Source: Alkanophaga liquidiphilum
GTDB taxonomy: Archaea > Halobacteriota > Syntropharchaeia > Alkanophagales > B39-G2
NCBI GenBank assembly: GCA_029259535.1
Contig: JAPHEF010000048.1
Location: forward strand, 1-13,690
Reading direction: 5' to 3'
DNA: 13,690 nt
In this document: in pieces, positions 1-5,490 of the stretch
Numbering within the stretch: position 1 is the first letter of the stretch
Layout of the letters: every line of letters starts with the position of its first letter
Made by a program: the position numbers and the translations under genes
The notes under the pieces: generated by a model
The model's database searches: none
The model's input: the letters and a program-made list of their open reading frames with translations, nothing else
What the model was told of the DNA's origin: nothing

Positions 1-3
1 ACC

Positions 4-660
4 TCAAAGCCAGTCGAAATAATACTTCCTGACGAATTCAAAATTGTTTATCACATTTCTCTTGCCTTCAACCACGCTCATGTGTCCCGGCAGGAGATAT
101 TCGGTGTCGAACGTGGAGAGCTTGTTTATAGAGGCTTTGAGTTCTTCGCCGCTACCGCCGGGGAGGTCGGTGCGTCCGACACTCCTGTCGAAGATGACGT
201 CGCCGCTCACCAGGATTTTGAGTTCGGGGGAGTAAAAGCAGATGCTGTCTGGGGAGTGCCCTGGCGTCCTTATGATATCGAGCGTCACGCTGCCCAAGCT
301 CAGCCGCTCGCCGAGGTGGAAATCTTCGGAGAATTTAGGCGTTTTGATGCCGAAAAAGCTCGAAACTTCGCCCGCCAGCGGCAGGTATTGCTTCTGTATG
401 GGGTGGATGGCTATCTTCGCCCCCGAGAGTTCTTTGAAAACGCTCACCGCCCCGTAATGATCGATGTGCAAGTGCGTTATCGTGATTACGTCGACGTCCC
501 GCGGCTCAAAGCCGTCGCCCCGCATGTCCTTCACAAGACGCTTCACGTATTTATGTAACCCCGGGTCTATAAGAACAGTCAGCTCGTCATCTATAAGATA
601 CGTGTTTGCATCGAGCAGCCCTCGCTCCGGGAACCAATAGACGTTCTTCGTGACCCTCAT
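4..660 (-). CDS. Metallo-beta-lactamase-fold hydrolase
   Basis: Predicted cytosolic metal-dependent hydrolase of the metallo-beta-lactamase superfamily, of the size of glyoxalase II-like and thioesterase-like members; the substrate cannot be told. Numbering from the ATG at 660 (218 residues), the metal ligands are all visible: H-x-H-x-D-H at 63-68 (THLHIDHYG), His135 in TPGHS, Asp154 in SGDVIF and His193 in LPGHMS, giving a full two-metal site. A longer reading from GTG at 672 is possible. I prefer ATG 660 because GGTGA lies 5 nt upstream and a TATA-like run is about 32 nt upstream. It is transcribed divergently from the small-protein/HdrD-like pair. No Fe-binding rubredoxin or flavodoxin domain is fused, so it is not a flavodiiron protein. 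The fold assignment is firm, the function is open. Confidence 0.88.
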   Translation of the reverse strand: MRVTKNVYWFPERGLLDANTYLIDDELTVLIDPGLHKYVKRLVKDMRGDGFEPRDVDVITITHLHIDHYGAVSVFKELSGAKIAIHPIQKQYLPLAGEVSSFFGIKTPKFSEDFHLGERLSLGSVTLDIIRTPGHSPDSICFYSPELKILVSGDVIFDRSVGRTDLPGGSGEELKASINKLSTFDTEYLLPGHMSVVEGKRNVINNFEFVRKYYFDWL

Positions 661-670
661 CTCATTCACC

Positions 671-697
671 ACAACAGATGTTGTCTTTTTTTATTTA
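671..697 (-). promoter_or_regulatory. TATA-like box and inverted repeat upstream of the MBL gene
   Basis: On the minus strand a TATA-like run (TAAATAAAAAAA, plus coordinates 686-697) lies about 32 nt upstream of the ATG at 660, predicting a transcription start near 666. Between it and the start lies a perfect inverted repeat, ACAACA-N2-TGTTGT (671-684). In archaea, repressor operators often lie just downstream of the TATA box, so this may be an operator. It was found by eye and no regulator is known. Confidence 0.35.
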
Positions 698-843
698 CTC
701 CTCGGTTTGAGTTGAAAGCCCCTGCCATGGCCCGCAACTCACGCTTCGGATTAAGTTAAAGTCAAGCTCGCTCCTTGAAATAATTTCGTAAGACGGAAGA
801 CCATGAAGACAAAAAATGGCATGAAGGCTGGAGGCGTGAACAT

Positions 844-1101
844 ATGGGTGCGATGGAGGAGTGGCTCGAAAAAGAGCGGGGCAAACCCCTGACGGAACAT
901 GAGAAAAAGGTCGTAGAAAGACTAAAAGAGGGCGCCAAGCTCTCCCTTTATTGCCAAATGGGCGGTGGGCAGTGCATGGCAAGATTCGGGCAAGAAGTTG
1001 CGCACTATGCGGCAGCGCTCGGCGTGAAGCCAGCGGACCTATTTAGGAAGTTGCTTGACGAGGCTTCAGAAGCTTTGAGCGAGGGGGACTTTGATTTTTG
1101 A
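844..1101 (+). CDS. Small two-cysteine protein upstream of HdrD-like gene
   Basis: An 85-residue protein that I do not recognise. It is highly charged and predicted mostly helical, with no signal peptide or membrane segment. It has two cysteines, Cys37 and Cys44, around a glycine-rich turn (YCQMGGGQC), which might bind metal or form a disulfide. The start at ATG 844 is supported by GGAGG at 830-834, 9 nt upstream; an internal ATG at 853 has no suitably spaced ribosome site. Its 3' end abuts or overlaps the HdrD-like gene, depending on that gene's start, so the two are probably co-transcribed. It may be an accessory or partner of the iron-sulfur protein; this is inference from position only. 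Confidence 0.7.
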   Translation: MGAMEEWLEKERGKPLTEHEKKVVERLKEGAKLSLYCQMGGGQCMARFGQEVAHYAAALGVKPADLFRKLLDEASEALSEGDFDF

Positions 1102-2209
1102 GCGTGTAGGCGTGCCGAGCGTAGGTAGTGGGAGAATGGAGGAGATAGAAAAGTGCACGAGGTGCGAGCTTTGCGTGGACGTGTGCCCCATTTACGAAGC
1201 CACGGGTAAGGAGGCGTTCTCACCGCTCGCTCGCATAAATGCTGCGAAACGCATATTTGAGGGAGGAAGTGCCCCGCCGGAGATGGTAGAAGCCATTTAC
1301 AATTGTCCGGAATGCGGGCGGTGCGAAGTGGCGTGCCCGAGTGTCGTAAATGTCACGAGTATCGTGGAAACTGCACGGGCGGAGCTTGTGAGGCGGGGCG
1401 TTGCCCCTTTGGAGGGGCACAAACGCATAGTGAGTTGGATTCTGGAGCTTGGGAACTCAGTCGGCGGCGACCCTGAAAAGAGGTTGGAATGGCTCTCGGA
1501 GGAGTTTGAGGAAGGGGAAAGCAGCACATTACTCTACTTTGGTTGTCTCCCTTCATACTTGGTAAAGGAGAGCGCAAAATCCACATATCTTGCCCTAAAG
1601 CGTGCAGGTGTGGACTTCATGATATTGCGGAATGAGGGCTGTTGCGGCGTTTACCTTTACGATGCGGGTCTACGAGACTTGGCAGAGAAGGTGTTCAGGC
1701 AGAACGCCGAACGCTTCGGGAAATTGGGTATAGAAAGGATAATCACGCCATGTGCAGGATGTTACCGCTGTTTTAAGAGATATTATCCAAAGGTCATTGG
1801 CGAAAAATTTGAGGTCGAAGTGCGTCATGTGGTCGAAGTTTTGGACGAGTTGATGAGAAAGGGGCGGATGAAGCTGGAGAAAAAGGAGATGGAAGTGACA
1901 TATCACGACCCTTGCCGCTTGGGCAGGAAAGAAGGTTTGTATGAGGCGCCTCGGAGGATATTAGAAAGGTGCGGGGTGAAAATAAGAGAGATGAGCGAGA
2001 GCAGGGAGAATGGTATGTGCTGCGGCGCCGGCGCCGGAATAAGGTCGCTTTACAAAGAGCTCTCGATGGAAGTGGCGGCGAAGGTGCTGCGGGCGGCGCC
2101 GTCGGAAACCCTCGTCACTTCCTGCCCCTTCTGCGTTTTTAACTTTAAATACGCCGCAAGGAAAGGGGGAATAAAGAAGGATACAAAATACATAACAGAA
2201 TTGCTCTGA
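1091..2209 (+). CDS. HdrD-like iron-sulfur protein (two ferredoxin motifs plus two CCG domains)
   Basis: Predicted disulfide-reductase-type catalytic subunit of the HdrD/GlpC/LldE group, i.e. an HdrC-like and HdrB-like fusion. Numbering from TTG 1091 (372 residues): [4Fe-4S] motifs at Cys22/25/28/32 and Cys72/75/78/82; first CCG domain Cys152, Cys184-Cys185, Cys221-x2-Cys224; second CCG domain Cys275, Cys310-Cys311, Cys345-x2-Cys348. Both CCG domains keep the Cys spacing that in HdrB binds the noncubane clusters used for CoM-S-S-CoB reduction. No membrane cytochrome (HdrE) or FAD (GlcD-type) gene is adjacent, so the electron donor and substrate are unknown. Start is uncertain: TTG 1091 has a G-rich purine stretch (1081-1087) just upstream and overlaps the preceding gene by 11 nt; ATG 1136 gives 357 residues and keeps every motif. 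It is followed by the structured intergenic RNA, not directly by the hdr operon. Confidence 0.88.
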   Translation: MIFERVGVPSVGSGRMEEIEKCTRCELCVDVCPIYEATGKEAFSPLARINAAKRIFEGGSAPPEMVEAIYNCPECGRCEVACPSVVNVTSIVETARAELVRRGVAPLEGHKRIVSWILELGNSVGGDPEKRLEWLSEEFEEGESSTLLYFGCLPSYLVKESAKSTYLALKRAGVDFMILRNEGCCGVYLYDAGLRDLAEKVFRQNAERFGKLGIERIITPCAGCYRCFKRYYPKVIGEKFEVEVRHVVEVLDELMRKGRMKLEKKEMEVTYHDPCRLGRKEGLYEAPRRILERCGVKIREMSESRENGMCCGAGAGIRSLYKELSMEVAAKVLRAAPSETLVTSCPFCVFNFKYAARKGGIKKDTKYITELL

Positions 2210-2255
2210 CCGGGAAGCAAGCCTGTAGAACCAAGGAGCTGATGGGGCTGATGAT

Positions 2256-2263
2256 TTTTATTC
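2256..2263 (+). promoter_or_regulatory. Possible TATA box of the intergenic structured RNA
   Basis: A T-rich TTTTTATT element sits in an otherwise mixed-composition stretch just after the HdrD-like gene. The usual archaeal spacing of about 26 nt predicts a transcript start near 2284, just before the structured RNA region. Weak, single-motif evidence. Confidence 0.25.
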
Positions 2264-2283
2264 AACCTGAAGAACTTTGGCAC

Positions 2284-2507
2284 GCCTTGGGAGGTTCAGA
2301 TGGTGCAGTGAGAATAGTAAGCTCTACGGGCACACCGTAGAAATCCAGCTCAAGCTCGACGGCGATATGATTAGGGACTGTAAATTCCCGACCGACGGTT
2401 CACCCCGTAGTCGTATGTGAGAGCGTAATCACAGAACTGGTCAAAGGAAGATTGCTTAGCAATCTTAGGAGAGCCGCCTAAGGAGCACATCTGCTGCCTT
2501 CTCTTCG
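2284..2507 (+). ncRNA. FMN-riboswitch-like structured RNA (divergent)
   Basis: Part of the 412-nt gene-free stretch 2210-2621. Positions 2369-2427 follow the order of the 3' half of FMN (RFN) aptamers as in bacterial rib leaders: GATT; a P5-like hairpin (GGGA 2374-2377 with TCCC 2386-2389, loop containing TGTAAAT); CCGACGGTT (2392-2400); AGTC (2409-2412); then ATGTGAGAG (2415-2423), close to the ATGGGAGAG conserved in that family. A closing helix can form between 2293-2297/2299-2301 and 2428-2430/2434-2438. The 5' half does not match the FMN consensus; it has a perfect hairpin (CTACGG 2324-2329 with CCGTAG 2335-2340). Downstream, a hairpin at 2448-2466 and another at 2464-2482 share bases 2464-2466 and so exclude each other, like a riboswitch expression platform. 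It could be a variant flavin sensor for the following flavoprotein operon, or an independent small RNA. RNase P and SRP RNA hallmarks were not found. Confidence 0.45.
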
Positions 2508-2520
2508 CCTTTTTACTTTT
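2508..2520 (+). terminator. T-rich terminator candidate after the structured RNA
   Basis: Two T-runs (TTTTT and TTTT, within 2508-2520) follow the alternative hairpins. Archaeal RNA polymerase terminates at such U-runs, so this could end a short transcript of about 230 nt from the upstream promoter before mvhD. Read-through would join it to the operon. Confidence 0.35.
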
Positions 2521-2589
2521 AAGAAACTTGGAATGCTGTAAAGCCTCGTATTGAGGAGCCTGACAACAGCAATGAAAAAGCTCTTATTA

Positions 2590-2597
2590 TTTATAAA
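2590..2597 (+). promoter_or_regulatory. TATA box of the mvhD-hdr operon (leaderless start)
   Basis: TTTATAAA, in an AT-rich pocket, is centred about 28 nt before the mvhD start codon. With archaeal spacing, transcription would begin at about 2620-2622, at the ATG itself. The absence of a good Shine-Dalgarno sequence before 2622 fits a leaderless mRNA. Internal genes of the operon do have ribosome sites. Confidence 0.55.
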
Positions 2598-2621
2598 GCT
2601 TGAAACGAATTAAACGTTGAA

Positions 2622-3047
2622 ATGGAATCAGGAACAGGATTCGAGCCGAAAGTTGTAGGCTTCACGTGCAACTGGTGCACGTATGCGGGCGCCGACCTCG
2701 CAGGGACTTCCAGAACGAAATACCCACCGAACATCCGCATTGTCAGGGTGATGTGCTCAGGACGCATAGACCCGATATTCGTGATAAAGGCGTTGGTGAA
2801 CGGCGCAGATGCAGTTTTCATCGGCGGCTGCCACCCCGGCGACTGTCATTACATCCAGGGCAACTACTTCGCACGACGCCGGATCAACGCTTTAAAGAAA
2901 ATTTTGGAGAACTTCGGACTTGACAGGAGGTTGCGAATGGAGTGGATTTCTGCCTCCGAGGGCGCAAAGTTCGCAGAAGTCATGAAGGAACTGGTTGAGC
3001 GCGCAAAAACCCTCGGACCGAACCCGCTGAGGGAGGAGCTGCTATGA
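2622..3047 (+). CDS. mvhD: MvhD/FlpD-family [2Fe-2S] subunit
   Basis: Delta-subunit family (FlpD/MvhD) that passes electrons between a hydrogenase or dehydrogenase module and HdrA. At 141 residues it has the family's usual size. Candidate cluster ligands are Cys16, Cys19 (CNWC), Cys45 (MCSGR), Cys70 and Cys75 (GGCHPGDC), the typical family signature, and the KYPPNIRIVRVMCSGR region is characteristic. First gene of the hdr operon, preceded by a TATA box that predicts a leaderless start. Its stop overlaps the ATG of the frhB-like gene (ATGA), suggesting translational coupling. No hydrogenase large or small subunit (MvhA/MvhG) is near, so its donor here is more likely the F420-type subunit next door. 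Confidence 0.93.
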   Translation: MESGTGFEPKVVGFTCNWCTYAGADLAGTSRTKYPPNIRIVRVMCSGRIDPIFVIKALVNGADAVFIGGCHPGDCHYIQGNYFARRRINALKKILENFGLDRRLRMEWISASEGAKFAEVMKELVERAKTLGPNPLREELL

Positions 3048-4036
3048 AAGTTGCAGAGCTCGGCTTTGAGGAGCTGCTGAAGACGCTTCTCCCGACGCTC
3101 GACGGCATAGTTGTGCCGCAGAAGTTGAATGGCGGCGTCTTTTACACGCTCGTGACGAGCGAAGAGAAGCTGAAAAATGCGACTCTTGAACCTTATTTCG
3201 GTGTAAACTGCGCAAACATCCTCAAGGGCTTTTTGAGCGGCGAGAAGCGAAGGGTTGCCGCCGTCGTGCGTCCGTGCGAGGCGAGAGCCGTCATCGAGCT
3301 TGTGAAGCTGAACCAGATTAGCAGGGACGCAGTCGTTTTAATCTGCGTGGACTGCGAGGGCACTTATGACACGTTGGAGCTTGCGGCAAAGGGCGGCTTT
3401 GAGAATCAAAGAGTGGCATGCAAGATTTGCGAGAGACGACTTGCGGAGTTTGGCGACATCGCTTACGTCAGGCTCGGCGTTGAGAAGCCGTTTTTTGTGA
3501 CGCTGACACCGAAAGGCGAGGAAGTGCTTTCAGCTGCCGGTGTGCCGTTGAAAGAGCGGGGAGTTTCGAGGGCGCCGCAGTCGCTTAAGGAAGTGCAGAA
3601 AGCAAAAGAAGAGATAAAGAGGCAGTTAGCGGAGGTTAACAGCGTCGAGAAGCTTCTTGACGTGCTGAGGGAGTGTATTCTCTGTAAGAACTGCCGGGAT
3701 GTGTGCCCGATATGCTACTGCAAGGAGTGCTTTTTCGAGAAGCCAGTAGGGGCGCCGATGGGCGATGCTCTTTTGAATATTGCGGAGTTGCGGGGCGGCA
3801 TCAGGCTGCCAGCGAACCTCTTGCTCTTCCATCTCGTCAGGATGTATCACGTGAGCGTGAGCTGTGTGGGCTGTGGCGCTTGCGAGAGCGCTTGTCCTAA
3901 AGATTTGCCGCTGACCATGCTCTTTCCTGTAGGGACTGAAAGCGTGCGTGAGCTTTTCGATTATGTGCCCGGAAGGGACGAAACGGAGCCAATACCCCTA
4001 CTCACATACGAAGAGGACGAGCTTGAGCCGAGATAG
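3044..4036 (+). CDS. FrhB/FdhB-like F420-reactive flavin iron-sulfur subunit
   Basis: Predicted F420H2-oxidising or F420-reducing flavoprotein of the FrhB/FdhB family, 330 residues. The N-terminal half carries the family motif VVRPCEARAVIEL (Cys78) and Cys pairs 101/104 and 126/129. The C-terminal half carries a Cys-dense motif at 211-229 (CILCKNCRDVCPICYCKEC) and a ferredoxin motif Cys274/277/280/284 (CVGCGACESACP). In the known family this subunit binds FAD, [4Fe-4S] clusters and F420. It lies between mvhD and hdrC, with 4-nt overlap to mvhD and 21 nt before hdrC. The arrangement points to F420 as the entry or exit point of the Hdr complex. A formate dehydrogenase beta role would need an FdhA gene, which is absent here. 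A role with ferredoxin rather than F420 cannot be excluded by sequence reading. Confidence 0.85.
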   Translation: MKVAELGFEELLKTLLPTLDGIVVPQKLNGGVFYTLVTSEEKLKNATLEPYFGVNCANILKGFLSGEKRRVAAVVRPCEARAVIELVKLNQISRDAVVLICVDCEGTYDTLELAAKGGFENQRVACKICERRLAEFGDIAYVRLGVEKPFFVTLTPKGEEVLSAAGVPLKERGVSRAPQSLKEVQKAKEEIKRQLAEVNSVEKLLDVLRECILCKNCRDVCPICYCKECFFEKPVGAPMGDALLNIAELRGGIRLPANLLLFHLVRMYHVSVSCVGCGACESACPKDLPLTMLFPVGTESVRELFDYVPGRDETEPIPLLTYEEDELEPR

Positions 4037-4057
4037 GCTAACAAGGAGGCATAGCGA

Positions 4058-4654
4058 ATGACGATGCGTGTGGACCCTGAATTTAGGGACAAGGTAGTTG
4101 GCGAGTTGGGGGCGGAGCGGTTGCTGCGCTGCGTCCAGTGCTCGACGTGCACCGTTAGTTGTCCAATTTCTGAGTTCGTGGACTGGAACCCGAGGCTCGT
4201 GGTGGAGAAGTGCCTTCTTGGCTTGAGGGACGTGCTGGACGAGGAGGGGCTGTGGCTCTGCACTTCGTGCCAGAACTGCTACGAGCGTTGCCCGCAGGAC
4301 GTCCGCTTTTCGGAAATCGTGCTGGCGTTGCGGCGACTCGCCGCCGAGGAAGCAAAAGCAGGTCGCTTAAAACTCGAAAGCACAAAGCCGGCATTTGACG
4401 AGTGCTTTCTTGAAATGGTTGCCAAATATGGCAGGCAATACGAAGCTGGACTTCTTAGGACGTTTGCCAAGCGTTCGGGGCTTGGTTTCAAGCTGTTCCT
4501 TTCTTACAAGGGGATAGGCATGCGCCTCTTCAAAAAAGGCAAGGTGGCGCTACGTCCTGACAAAATAAAGCGTGTCAAAGAGATCAGGGAGGTCTTCAAG
4601 AGGTTCAGCGGTTCGCCGTCCTCCAGCGTGGAAACAGGAGGTGAACACAAATGA
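4058..4654 (+). CDS. hdrC: Heterodisulfide reductase subunit C-like
   Basis: Electron-transfer subunit with two [4Fe-4S] motifs, Cys25/28/31/35 (CVQCSTCTVSCP) and Cys68/71/74/78 (CTSCQNCYERCP), 198 residues. In HdrABC, HdrC carries electrons from HdrA to HdrB. The C-terminal third is basic and ends in a low-complexity Ser-rich tail. ATG 4058 has a strong AAGGAGG at 4043-4049, 8 nt upstream; a second ATG at 4064 is too far from it. Its stop overlaps the hdrB start (ATGA). No transmembrane segment, so it is cytosolic. Confidence 0.93.
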   Translation: MTMRVDPEFRDKVVGELGAERLLRCVQCSTCTVSCPISEFVDWNPRLVVEKCLLGLRDVLDEEGLWLCTSCQNCYERCPQDVRFSEIVLALRRLAAEEAKAGRLKLESTKPAFDECFLEMVAKYGRQYEAGLLRTFAKRSGLGFKLFLSYKGIGMRLFKKGKVALRPDKIKRVKEIREVFKRFSGSPSSSVETGGEHK

Positions 4655-5490
4655 AGAAGTTCTCTTATTATCCGGGGTGCACGTCGCACACCTCTTCGAA
4701 GGAATACGACATGTCGGTGCGTGCAGTATTTTCGGTGTTGGGCGTCGAACTTGTCGAAATTGAGGACTGGAACTGCTGTGGCGCCCTAGAGGTTGAAAGC
4801 CCGCTACTCGCATACGCTCTGAACGCAAGGAACTTAGTGCTTGCGGAGAAGACTGGACTTGACCTTGTGGTGCCATGCAGCGCTTGTTTCTACAATTTGA
4901 GAAGAACGGATTATGCGTTGAGGGACGAGGAGCTGCGCCGCCGAATAGGAACGAGCTACGCTCGCAGGATAAAAGTGCGGCACGTTCTCGACGTGCTTGC
5001 GAACGACTTCCTTGAGGAAATTAAGACGAGGTCGAAAAAGAAGCTGGACGTGCGTGTTGTGCCCTACTACGGCTGTCTGACAGTCCGCCCTTCAGATTTC
5101 GGCTTTGACGACCCTGATTATCCAGAAAGCATGGACAGGCTGCTTTCAGCGCTCGGCGCCGACGTTCCTGAGTTTTCGTTGAAGGCAAGGTGCTGTGGCG
5201 GTCCGATTTTGATGACCGCTGAAGAAATCCCGCTGAAAATGACGGCACAGATATTAGAGGAGGCAAAAAAGGCGGGCGCCGACGCAATTTCGGTGGCGTG
5301 CCCGCTTTGCCATTTGATGCTCGATGCAAAGCAGCCGGATATCGAAGCAGCGCTCGGAAAGGAATTCAAAATGCCGGTCCTCTATTTCACGCAGCTCGTC
5401 GGTCTCACCTTAGGCATAAAGCCGAAGAAACTTGGACTACACAAAAACATCATCTCGACGAGAGAGATTATTAGAAAGGTGCTGAGATGA
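4651..5490 (+). CDS. hdrB: Heterodisulfide reductase subunit B-like (two CCG domains)
   Basis: Catalytic-type subunit, 279 residues. Both CCG domains are intact: Cys10, Cys42-Cys43, Cys76-x2-Cys79; and Cys142, Cys181-Cys182, Cys217-x2-Cys220. These spacings match those that bind the two noncubane [4Fe-4S] clusters in HdrB, so disulfide or thiol chemistry is plausible. The physiological substrate (CoM-S-S-CoB or another) is unknown. GGAGGTGA at 4637-4644 is 6 nt before the ATG. The gene overlaps hdrC upstream and hdrA downstream by 4 nt each, so the subunits are probably made in matched amounts. Confidence 0.93.
   Translation: MKKFSYYPGCTSHTSSKEYDMSVRAVFSVLGVELVEIEDWNCCGALEVESPLLAYALNARNLVLAEKTGLDLVVPCSACFYNLRRTDYALRDEELRRRIGTSYARRIKVRHVLDVLANDFLEEIKTRSKKKLDVRVVPYYGCLTVRPSDFGFDDPDYPESMDRLLSALGADVPEFSLKARCCGGPILMTAEEIPLKMTAQILEEAKKAGADAISVACPLCHLMLDAKQPDIEAALGKEFKMPVLYFTQLVGLTLGIKPKKLGLHKNIISTREIIRKVLR

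Noticed and set aside
82..558. 158-residue plus-strand frame opposite the MBL gene
   Set aside because: Antisense to all metal-binding motifs of the hydrolase; no recognisable domain.
2284..2515. RNase P RNA or SRP RNA as identity of the intergenic RNA
   Set aside because: An ACAGAA string occurs at 2431, but the GAGGAAAGUCC-type element of RNase P and the SRP helix 8 loop motifs were not found on either strand.
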